Positions 9,630-16,846 of a stretch of 64,000 bases of DNA are shown in pieces. The notes beneath the pieces were generated by a model that saw only the letters and a list, made by a program, of their open reading frames with translations, was not told where the DNA came from and ran no database searches. The position numbers and the translations under genes are program-made. This stretch comes from HIMB114 sp052048155 (GTDB taxonomy: Bacteria; Pseudomonadota; Alphaproteobacteria; Pelagibacterales; Pelagibacteraceae), in contig NZ_JBNAIK010000004.1 in assembly GCF_052048155.1 (NCBI RefSeq), forward strand, positions 50,418 to 114,417, given 5' to 3'. Positions within the stretch are counted from its first letter, which is position 1. Each line of letters starts with the position of its first letter.

Positions 9630-10429
9630 TTTAAAGAAATCACTAAGTCTGGGTCGACAGGGACATTATTACAATATAATCTGAAATCTAAATGTGGTCC
9701 AGTAGATCTTCCGGTTGATCCTACAGTTGCAATTATTTCCCCTTTTTTTACTAACTGATTTTTCTTAACAAAAGTTTTTTCTAAATGTGAATAAATAGAA
9801 ATTAAGCCGTGTCCATGATCAATAATAACTGTACCACCTGTAAAAAATAGATTCCTTTCTGATAAAATCACTCTTCCGGAGTTAGAACTCAGAACACTCG
9901 TGCCTTTAGGCGCCGCAATATCAATGCCATAATGAGGTCTCCTTGGTTTTCCATTTAAAATTCTTTGGCTACCATAAACTCCAGTTGTGATGCCTTTAGC
10001 TGGTCGAATAAAACTATCAAAAAAATAATTTAAATTTGAATTAATATTTTTTGCTTTTGAGATTAATTTTCCCTCACTACGAATTTTTTTCATATCTTCA
10101 GCAGTTGGACTAACCTTTCTTTTTGGTAAACCATCAATTCTTTGAATTTTAAATTTTCTAATTTGAATTTTTTTAATTAATTTCTTAATTTCTTTTTTAT
10201 TTTTTTTTGTTACTATTACAATTTCATTAGTTTGGTCTCGCGGAATACCAAATACAAAATAACCTTTATCACTAATTTTAATTTTTTTGTTATCAACATA
10301 TAAGTCTATTTTTTTGTCAACTTTACCAGTAATTAGGCCACCTTGAGCAAACTTCCCATATAACTCCAATGAGTTGCATGGTGATGCCATTAAAGAAAAA
10401 ATGAGAATTATTTTAACAAAGTTAATCAT
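9626..10429 (-). CDS. Secreted M23-family peptidase
   Basis: The 267-residue protein has an N-terminal Sec-type signal peptide (about residues 1-20) and a C-terminal LytM/M23 domain. Expected residues are present: H166 and D170 in RPHYGID, H215 in YSHL, and H246 in GPHLD. The usual metal-ligand His two residues after H246 is Asp248 (GPHLDFR instead of GPHLHF). M23 enzymes cut peptidoglycan cross-links in the periplasm, and degenerate members activate amidases. It follows xseA and DUF2093 on the same strand and its start overlaps the DUF2093 gene by 8 bp. Confidence 0.88.
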   Translation of the reverse strand: MINFVKIILIFSLMASPCNSLELYGKFAQGGLITGKVDKKIDLYVDNKKIKISDKGYFVFGIPRDQTNEIVIVTKKNKKEIKKLIKKIQIRKFKIQRIDGLPKRKVSPTAEDMKKIRSEGKLISKAKNINSNLNYFFDSFIRPAKGITTGVYGSQRILNGKPRRPHYGIDIAAPKGTSVLSSNSGRVILSERNLFFTGGTVIIDHGHGLISIYSHLEKTFVKKNQLVKKGEIIATVGSTGRSTGPHLDFRLYCNNVPVDPDLVISLN

Positions 10430-10604
10430 TATTAAACTTTTGATCTATCTCTAATGGTGAAAAATATGCTTCTTGAAGATCTACATTCCAATATCTTAAA
10501 TCCTTTATCAAAATTTTTTTTTTGGATACTGCACAAATAACATAATCACCTTCTGAAATAATTTCAAAATAACCTTGTTTATACCTAAGTTTTGCTTCTC
10601 TCAT
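10422..10604 (-). CDS. DUF2093 small protein
   Basis: A 60-residue protein of the alphaproteobacterial DUF2093 family. The fingerprint is EAKLRYKQGYFEI, GDYVICAVS, DLRYWNVDLQEAY and SP near the end. It overlaps the end of xseA by four bases (ATGA-type) and is followed by the M23 peptidase gene, an order I associate with alphaproteobacteria. No function is established to my knowledge; the CAV segment and strand-rich pattern suggest a small compact domain. Confidence 0.85.
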   Translation of the reverse strand: MREAKLRYKQGYFEIISEGDYVICAVSKKKILIKDLRYWNVDLQEAYFSPLEIDQKFNND

Positions 10605-11794
10605 TTTTTTATTTTAATTTGAGCTTCAATTTCTTCATTATAAAATTGAATTCTTATTTCATTATTTTTTTTTAAGCTTTTTGAATTTTTTATAAACTTT
10701 TGACTTTTATCTTTTATAAGAACATATCCTCTTTTTAATGTATTTTGAATATCTAAGCTTTTTAATATAATATTTAAACTTTTTAAATCTGTTGTTTTTA
10801 ATTTAACGAATGAATTAACATTTAAATATAAATTTTTATATAAATAAAATATATTCTTTTTATTATCTTCGACTATTTTCTTTAAATTTTTTGTCACAAA
10901 AATTGATCTTATGTTTCTTAAAAAATTTAAATAATTTTGGGTTAAAATATTAATTGATTGCTTTAAAGAAGACTCTAAAAATTTATTTTTTTCTTTTAAA
11001 TTTTTAATCTCCGGAACAGCCATTTCGGCTGCTGCTGTTGGAGTAGCGGCACGGAGATCTGCAACAAAATCTAATAATGTAAAATCCGTTTCATGACCTA
11101 TTGCGGATATAACTGGACTATTAAAAGCAAATACCCTTCTGACAATATTTTCTTCATTAAATGGCATTAAATCTTCAATGCCACCTCCTCCTCTTGCTAT
11201 AATTACTAGGTCAACAGGATTTTTTTCAAAAAAATCAATCGCATTAATAATCTCTGTCGTAGCATTTTTTCCCTGAACACTAACTGAATAAAGTTTTATA
11301 TTAGTCGGGAAGCGTGATTGGATTCTGTCTATAATATCCATAATTACAGATCCCGACGATGAAGTGATTACTCCAATTTTGTTTGGCAAAAATGGTATTT
11401 GTTTTTTAAATTTTTTATCGAAAATACCTTCTATCTCTAATTTTTTTTTTCTCTGCTCAATAAGTTTGAGCAATGCTCCTTCACCTTTAACTTCAATCTG
11501 GTTTACTTGTAACTGATAACTAGAAATACTACTTTTGGCATATGTGCTTATTCTCCCTTCGGCAATAACTTCTATTCCATCTTCCGGCTGAACTTGAAGA
11601 TAAGGAACTTTTGATGCCCAACATACAGAATTTAAAACATAATTTTCATCTTTTAATGAAAAATAAAGATGGCCTTTAAAATTTTTTACGCTTGAAATCT
11701 CACCTCTCACTCTTATTAAATTAAAATTATCTTCAAGAATTCCTCTTGTTAGATTCGTTAGTTCAGTTATAGAAAACTCTGGTATATTACTCAT
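10601..11794 (-). CDS. xseA: Exodeoxyribonuclease VII large subunit XseA
   Basis: This is the large subunit of exonuclease VII, which degrades single-stranded DNA in repair. It has the N-terminal OB fold (SITELTNLTRGILEDNF then GEISSVKNFKGHLYFSLKD), the central catalytic region with IGVITSSSGSVIMDI, DLVIIARGGGGIEDLMPFN and AIGHETDFTLLDFVADLRA, and a long coiled C-terminus. The frame extends upstream to 11854, but that would run into purD; the ATG at 11794 (MSNIPEFSITEL) gives the normal family N-terminus and a 397-residue protein. The small subunit gene xseB is not in this window. Confidence 0.95.
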   Translation of the reverse strand: MSNIPEFSITELTNLTRGILEDNFNLIRVRGEISSVKNFKGHLYFSLKDENYVLNSVCWASKVPYLQVQPEDGIEVIAEGRISTYAKSSISSYQLQVNQIEVKGEGALLKLIEQRKKKLEIEGIFDKKFKKQIPFLPNKIGVITSSSGSVIMDIIDRIQSRFPTNIKLYSVSVQGKNATTEIINAIDFFEKNPVDLVIIARGGGGIEDLMPFNEENIVRRVFAFNSPVISAIGHETDFTLLDFVADLRAATPTAAAEMAVPEIKNLKEKNKFLESSLKQSINILTQNYLNFLRNIRSIFVTKNLKKIVEDNKKNIFYLYKNLYLNVNSFVKLKTTDLKSLNIILKSLDIQNTLKRGYVLIKDKSQKFIKNSKSLKKNNEIRIQFYNEEIEAQIKIKK

Positions 11795-11815
11795 TATCTT
11801 ATAATAACAACATAT
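11795..11815. promoter_or_regulatory. 21-bp divergent spacer with symmetric TATAAT box
   Basis: The whole region between the xseA and purD start codons. It contains a perfect TATAAT on the plus strand (11800-11805) inside a symmetric TTAT-A-ATAA (11799-11807), so a -10-like TATTAT is also read on the minus strand. From either box the predicted start of transcription is within a few bases of the ATG, implying leaderless or near-leaderless messages. Sequence inference only. Confidence 0.45.
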
Positions 11816-13075
11816 ATGAACGTGTGTGTAATTGGAAGCGGTGGAAGAGAACATGCTCTATGTTACAAAATTAAACAATCTAAAAAATTAAAAAAATTAT
11901 TTTGTTTGCCTGGAAATCCTGGCACAGCAAAAATTTGTGAAAACCTAGCTGTTGATATCTCTGATTTTAATCAAATTTATATATCTATTTTAGAAAAAAA
12001 AATTGATTTAGTCATTGTAGGACCAGAAGTGCCGTTAGTAAATGGAATTGTAGATTTTTTGAGTGAAAAAAAAATTAAAGTTTTTGGACCAAGTAAACAA
12101 GCTTCAAGACTTGAAGGTTCAAAAATTTTTATGAAAAATTTATGCAAAAAGTTCGAAATACCCTCAGCAAAATATTTTGAAATTAAATCTTTAGAAGAAG
12201 CGATTAAAGTTATAGATACAATGAATGTTCCTATAGTTGTTAAATCAGACGGTTTAGCTGCAGGAAAAGGAGTTACAATTTGTCAAACTAAAGAGGAGGC
12301 AATAAACGATATAAATAATATACTAAAGGGAAAATTTTCATCTTCAAACAAAGTGATAGTTGAAGAGTTTCTTGAAGGGGAAGAAGTTAGTTATTTTATT
12401 ATTACTGATGGAAAAAACTTTAAACAAATTGGTACCGCTCAAGATCATAAAAAAATTGGAGAAAATGACATAGGCTTAAATACTGGTGGCATGGGTGCAT
12501 ACTCACCATCATTGATTATAGACAAAAATCTTGAAGAAAAAATTATTAGGAAAATTATAATTCCAACTATCAACGGGATGGAAAAATTAGGCTGTCCTTA
12601 TAAGGGAATTTTATATGCTGGTTTAATGATTTTAAATAATGAACCAAAATTAATTGAATATAACATAAGATTTGGAGATCCAGAATGTCAGGTTTTAATG
12701 ATGAGGCTAGAAGATGATTTGCTTGATTTAATTATTTCTTCAATTGAAGGAAGCTTAGATTCTAAAAAAACAAAGTGGTCAAAAGATCCATGTATTACCA
12801 TAGTAGCGGCTAGTAAAGGCTATCCTGAAAGTTTTGAAAAATTTAAAGAAATTAAAAATCTTCCAAATAATCAGGAAAAAAATATTCAAATTTTCCATGC
12901 AGGAACAACTGAAAAAAATGGAAAAATTTTATCTAATGGTGGTAGAGTATTGAATGCTACAGTAATGCTGTCAGATCTTAAATCATCAAGAAAAAAAGCT
13001 TTGGAGTTACTTGATGATTTAGAATGGGAAGATAAATACTATAGAAGAGATATAGGTTGGCGAGCGATAAAATAA
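11816..13075 (+). CDS. purD: Phosphoribosylamine-glycine ligase PurD
   Basis: A 419-residue GAR synthetase, which joins glycine to phosphoribosylamine in purine synthesis. It begins with the family signature VIGSGGREHAL, contains GPEVPLVNG near residue 68, and has an ATP-grasp core with VVKSDGLAAGKGV, MGAYSPS and NIRFGDPECQ. Length is normal. It stands as a single plus-strand gene: divergent from xseA across 21 bp, and its stop directly abuts the stop of convergent tadA with no spacer. Confidence 0.96.
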   Translation: MNVCVIGSGGREHALCYKIKQSKKLKKLFCLPGNPGTAKICENLAVDISDFNQIYISILEKKIDLVIVGPEVPLVNGIVDFLSEKKIKVFGPSKQASRLEGSKIFMKNLCKKFEIPSAKYFEIKSLEEAIKVIDTMNVPIVVKSDGLAAGKGVTICQTKEEAINDINNILKGKFSSSNKVIVEEFLEGEEVSYFIITDGKNFKQIGTAQDHKKIGENDIGLNTGGMGAYSPSLIIDKNLEEKIIRKIIIPTINGMEKLGCPYKGILYAGLMILNNEPKLIEYNIRFGDPECQVLMMRLEDDLLDLIISSIEGSLDSKKTKWSKDPCITIVAASKGYPESFEKFKEIKNLPNNQEKNIQIFHAGTTEKNGKILSNGGRVLNATVMLSDLKSSRKKALELLDDLEWEDKYYRRDIGWRAIK

Positions 13076-13558
13076 CTATCGTTTTTTTTTAAAAAAATTT
13101 GAAATTAATTTTGAAAATTTTTCCTCACAAAATCCGTAATAAATATCAATTTTATGGTTAATATGTTTGCTTAATGCTAACTTATAATTATTAACCATTG
13201 CTCCAATTTTTTTATCTTCAATAGCAAAATAAACTCGTCTAATTTTACTAGCAAATATAACTGAAGAACACATCAAGCAAGGCTCTAAAGTCGAATATAA
13301 ATCATAGCCATCAAGACGTTTTTTTTTAAGTTTTTTACATGATTTAATAATTGCTGAAATCTCAGCATGAGAACAGGGGTTATTATCTTTATTATTCGTA
13401 TTATATGCTTTTGAAATTATTTTTTTTTTTTTGGGATCATAAATTAATGCTGAAACTGGCACCTCATTATTTTTGAATGCTTTTAATGAATCTTGATATA
13501 AAACGTCAAAATTATTTTTTATATTTTTTTTTATTTTATTAATTTTATTATGACTCAT
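13076..13558 (-). CDS. tadA: tRNA adenosine(34) deaminase TadA
   Basis: A 160-residue cytidine/adenosine deaminase-fold protein with the zinc motifs HAE (64-66) and PCLMC (93-97, Cys94 and Cys97). TadA converts A34 to inosine in tRNA-Arg(ACG). I place the start at the ATG at 13558, because the upstream extension to 13600 runs inside rluB and no later Met precedes the conserved NEVPVSALI. The start overlaps the rluB start within one 9-bp palindrome. A nonspecific deaminase of the same fold is possible but less likely at this length and with these motifs. Confidence 0.9.
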   Translation of the reverse strand: MSHNKINKIKKNIKNNFDVLYQDSLKAFKNNEVPVSALIYDPKKKKIISKAYNTNNKDNNPCSHAEISAIIKSCKKLKKKRLDGYDLYSTLEPCLMCSSVIFASKIRRVYFAIEDKKIGAMVNNYKLALSKHINHKIDIYYGFCEEKFSKLISNFFKKKR

Positions 13559-14287
13559 AAAAAAATTAGAATAGCTAAACTTCTTGCAAATTACAATCAA
13601 GGATCAAGAAGAGAGATTGAAAAAATGATAACAGATAAAAAAGTGTCATTAAATGGCAAAATAATTTCATCGCCTGTAACTTTTGCAAATATCAGTGATG
13701 ATATAAAAATAAATAAAAAAAAAATAAATTTTATCAAAAAGGTAAGGATATTTAAATTTTTTAAACCTAGAGGAGTTTTGTGTTCAAAAAAAAAACAAGA
13801 CTCTAGAAAAATTATTTATGAAATTTTAAGTTCTAAATTCAAAAACTATATTTTTGCTGGTAGATTAGATTATAACTCCGAAGGTTTGATAATTCTTACT
13901 AACTCATCTAAAATCACAAGATCATTAGAAAAACCGGAGTATAATTTTTCAAGAATTTATGAAGTTAGGGTATATGGCGAATTTAATTTAGGAAATTTTA
14001 AAAAAATATCTAATGGTGTAAATATTAAAGGAATTAAATATAAACCATTTCAATTTCATATAAAGTCTAAAATAAAAAAAAATACAAATTTAGAGATGAC
14101 ACTTTTTGAAGGAAAAAAAAATGAAATTAGAGAAATATTTAAAAGTTTAAATTTACAAGTCAACAAATTAAAAAGGACTCAACATGGACCATTTTTATTA
14201 AAAAACATGAAGCCTGGAGATATAAAAGAAGTCACTACAAATGAAATAAATCTATATGAGAATTATATCCGGAATAAAAAAGGGTAA
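13550..14287 (+). CDS. rluB: rRNA pseudouridine synthase, RluB/RsuA family
   Basis: A 245-residue protein with an N-terminal S4 RNA-binding domain (about 5-55) and the RsuA/RluB catalytic signature AGRLDYNSEGLIILTN, with catalytic Asp107. RluB makes pseudouridine 2605 in 23S rRNA; RsuA acts on 16S U516, and sequence alone favours the B/E/F branch only loosely. The ATG at 13550 places the S4 domain right at the N-terminus. Its 3' end overlaps rsmD by 32 bases, forming a two-gene rRNA-modification operon. Confidence 0.88.
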   Translation: MTHKKIRIAKLLANYNQGSRREIEKMITDKKVSLNGKIISSPVTFANISDDIKINKKKINFIKKVRIFKFFKPRGVLCSKKKQDSRKIIYEILSSKFKNYIFAGRLDYNSEGLIILTNSSKITRSLEKPEYNFSRIYEVRVYGEFNLGNFKKISNGVNIKGIKYKPFQFHIKSKIKKNTNLEMTLFEGKKNEIREIFKSLNLQVNKLKRTQHGPFLLKNMKPGDIKEVTTNEINLYENYIRNKKG

Positions 14288-14813
14288 AAAAATTCTTTTA
14301 CCAGATGCATCGATAACAAGACCGTTGAAAGATAATGTTAAAGAAAATATATTTAATATTTTAACACACAATAAGCAGTTTAAAGTTATATTTGAAAATA
14401 TAAATGTCATTGATTTTTTTTCTGGATCTGGATCTTTTGGAATTGAATGCCTGTCTAGAAATGCAAAAAAAGCTTATTTTATAGAGAATAATACAAAAAT
14501 TCAAAATACTCTTTACAGAAATTTATCAAATAATTTTCCTAAAGAAAAATATGAAATATCCAAGAAAGATTTTTTTAAATTAGATAAAACTAGCTTAGTG
14601 CAAAACCAAAATCCTAAATTAATTTTTTTTGATCCACCTTATGCAATAAAAAATTTTGATGAAATATATAAATTTATTAATAGTCTTAATAATATAAAAG
14701 ATTTAATTTTGGTGCTTCATATAGAAAAAAAGAGACATATTTATTTTGATAATTTTAAGTTTAATTTAGAAAAAATATACGGAATATCTAAAATTATTTT
14801 TTTAAAAAATTAA
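14256..14813 (+). CDS. rsmD: 16S rRNA (guanine966-N2)-methyltransferase RsmD
   Basis: This 185-residue SAM-dependent methyltransferase begins with the family N-terminus MRIISGIKKGKKI and TRPLKDNVKENIFNIL. The SAM-binding loop DFFSGSGSFGIE lies at 53-64 and the catalytic DPPY at 126-129. RsmD modifies G966 of 16S rRNA in the 30S subunit. It overlaps rluB at its start, and its TAA stop lies in the TTAA shared antiparallel with the stop of pgi. Confidence 0.93.
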   Translation: MRIISGIKKGKKILLPDASITRPLKDNVKENIFNILTHNKQFKVIFENINVIDFFSGSGSFGIECLSRNAKKAYFIENNTKIQNTLYRNLSNNFPKEKYEISKKDFFKLDKTSLVQNQNPKLIFFDPPYAIKNFDEIYKFINSLNNIKDLILVLHIEKKRHIYFDNFKFNLEKIYGISKIIFLKN

Positions 14814-16030
14814 CCTTTTAATATTTTATTTTTTATTAATTGAACAGATGGTTGATCATATGGATTTATTCCCATAACTTTTCCAAGCAAAATAGTTTCT
14901 AGAATAAAATAAGAAAACAATTCAATTAAATTAAGCGGATTTCTATGATCCGATATTTTAATAACACGGTGCGGAATCTTCTTTTCTTTATATACTTCAA
15001 TAACCGAATTAAATTGTTTTTTTAATAACTCCAATGGGGTTAAATGCTCTATATTAGTAAAACCTTCGTCAATAAAATGATCAATATAACTTTCATCTTG
15101 TGGAGAAAAAATATTAAACATTTTATTACTGGGACCATCTAAATACAATTGCATCATACTATGATGATCTTTCGGACAAATTGATGTAATTGGAGTCATC
15201 CCTGTATTTTGCTTACCTAAACTTTCAGCATGTAGTTGATGAAACCAATACGAAAAATGCTTTAATCGATAATTATAAATCAAATTACAATAAATACTTA
15301 ATTTCATTTCTTTCATCAGGGTTACTAGAATTGCAACATTTCTCGTGGGACTTTGGTCGTTATCTTCATTAAGTAAAGCAATGTATTTCTCTGAACCTTC
15401 TTCAACTTTAAGATCTAAATCTAAAAATGGCAAAATACCTGTTTCAGACAATATAGAGAATCTTCCACCTATATTAGGATTATGCTCAATACATTTAATT
15501 TTATTTTTAATTGCAAATTTATTTAAAATACTATCTTTGTTTTCTGTGATTATAACCATAGACTCAAAGAGGTAATTGCTTAAATTATTATCTTTATATT
15601 CTTTTATCAAAATATTTAAGATTGCAAGTGTTTCGAATGTATCCCCTGATTTTGATATAACAAAATAAATATAATCTTTAAAATTTTTCTTTTTAAAGAA
15701 ATTTATAAAATATTCGTAGTCAAGATTGTCAAAAAAAATAATTTCACCGTCTATGTAAAAAGATAATGCTTTTGCCCCAGAAGAAGAGCCGCCAAGACCA
15801 ATAACAACTTTTTTTTTATTTTTGATATCAATTTCATGCTTCAACTTTCTAATTTTTGACTGATATTTTTTAGTAAAAGACTCAATTACTTCATTTTCTC
15901 CAGCATCATACTCCTTTAAAAGTTGATCCGAAATTTCTTTTGTTTTGTCTAAATTTTTTAAAAATTGTGCATGATTATTAAAATCAAAACCTTTCTTGTC
16001 AAAAAAAAAACTATTATCTAAGTTAATCAT
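14810..16030 (-). CDS. pgi: Glucose-6-phosphate isomerase Pgi (short form)
   Basis: A 406-residue phosphoglucose isomerase, shorter than the 445-550 residues common in the family. It interconverts glucose-6-phosphate and fructose-6-phosphate. Visible active-site blocks are GGSSSGAKAL, ISKSGDTFETLAIL, GGRFSILSETGILPF, HAESLGKQ and the C-terminal QPSVQLIKNK. No piece seems to be missing; the shortness is spread through loops. It is the last gene of the minus-strand run that includes lspA and the DUF3035 lipoprotein, overlapping the latter by 8 bases. Confidence 0.9.
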   Translation of the reverse strand: MINLDNSFFFDKKGFDFNNHAQFLKNLDKTKEISDQLLKEYDAGENEVIESFTKKYQSKIRKLKHEIDIKNKKKVVIGLGGSSSGAKALSFYIDGEIIFFDNLDYEYFINFFKKKNFKDYIYFVISKSGDTFETLAILNILIKEYKDNNLSNYLFESMVIITENKDSILNKFAIKNKIKCIEHNPNIGGRFSILSETGILPFLDLDLKVEEGSEKYIALLNEDNDQSPTRNVAILVTLMKEMKLSIYCNLIYNYRLKHFSYWFHQLHAESLGKQNTGMTPITSICPKDHHSMMQLYLDGPSNKMFNIFSPQDESYIDHFIDEGFTNIEHLTPLELLKKQFNSVIEVYKEKKIPHRVIKISDHRNPLNLIELFSYFILETILLGKVMGINPYDQPSVQLIKNKILKG

Positions 16031-16352
16031 TTCTCTCTAGCTGATCAATTATACTCTTTTCAACAGAAGACTTTTTTAAATTATTTTGATTAATTTCTTT
16101 TTTTTCACTGTTTGAATTTAATGAACTCTCAATAATACTTTTTGTCTCATTTGCTTCAGTGATTTTGTTTTTCTTTTTTTTAGTTTTGCTATCAGGAGGA
16201 AGCAAATCATAATTAGGTGGTTTTGTAATAGGATCTATTTTTTTAATTAAAAATTCATTAGGTATATCCTTTTCGAAACCAACACCCTTTTTGAAATCTG
16301 AACAGCTAGAAATTGAAAATAAAACAAATATTAAAACTAAAAACTTAATCAT
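16023..16352 (-). CDS. DUF3035-like lipoprotein
   Basis: A 109-residue protein with an N-terminal lipoprotein signal (hydrophobic stretch ending SISSC, Cys17 the likely lipidated residue). The segment PNEFLIKKIDPITKPPNYDLLPP matches the DEF...P...PP..LPP pattern of alphaproteobacterial DUF3035 proteins, which have been linked to outer-membrane assembly. The rest is lysine/glutamate/asparagine-rich and probably disordered. The gene sits between lspA, which would process it, and pgi, overlapping each by a few bases. Confidence 0.75.
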   Translation of the reverse strand: MIKFLVLIFVLFSISSCSDFKKGVGFEKDIPNEFLIKKIDPITKPPNYDLLPPDSKTKKKKNKITEANETKSIIESSLNSNSEKKEINQNNLKKSSVEKSIIDQLERND

Positions 16353-16846
16353 TTTTTTTTTATATCACTAATAATTTCGAAAGATAGAAGTGTAATAATA
16401 CCTAAAGTAATCCAAATATCAGCTATGTTAAAAGTAAACCAGTGAAAACCTTTATAATTTAAATCTATAAAATCTGGTACAGCATTATAATAAAGCCTAT
16501 CTATAAAATTGCCAATAGCCCCTCCGGAAATCATCGAAAAACATACTATTTCAAATTTTCTGTCAGATTTAAAAATTAAATAAATAATAAAAACTATAAT
16601 CATGAATATTAATATGGAGAGAAAATTATAAAAAAAACTTTCACTTTCTAAAAGTCCAAAAGCAATACCTTTATTCCATAATAAAATTAAATTTAAATAA
16701 GGATTTATATATAAATCGCTCAGATTGTTTTGGATAAAATAATTTAATATATAAATTTTTGATATACGATCTGTTAAAAAACAAATGGTAATTATAAAAA
16801 TACTTAACAAAATTTTATTTTTTAATTGCGCAATTTTTTCTTTCAC
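16349..16846 (-). CDS. lspA: Lipoprotein signal peptidase LspA
   Basis: A 165-residue membrane aspartyl peptidase (signal peptidase II) that cleaves prolipoproteins after lipidation. It has about four membrane helices and the conserved blocks NKGIAFGLL, GGAIGNFIDRL, VPDFID (Asp125) and FNIADIWITLG (Asp143), the last two holding the catalytic pair. It directly follows ileS, the classical neighbour, with a 32-bp overlap that spans the C-terminus of IleS. Confidence 0.95.
   Translation of the reverse strand: MKEKIAQLKNKILLSIFIITICFLTDRISKIYILNYFIQNNLSDLYINPYLNLILLWNKGIAFGLLESESFFYNFLSILIFMIIVFIIYLIFKSDRKFEIVCFSMISGGAIGNFIDRLYYNAVPDFIDLNYKGFHWFTFNIADIWITLGIITLLSFEIISDIKKK

Noticed and set aside
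11794..11854. N-terminal extension of xseA to 11854
   Set aside because: It overlaps the start of purD and adds sequence not found in the family.
13081..13110. Poly-A/T runs throughout as possible programmed slippage sites
   Set aside because: Long A or T runs are everywhere in this AT-rich DNA and all major reading frames are intact without a frameshift.
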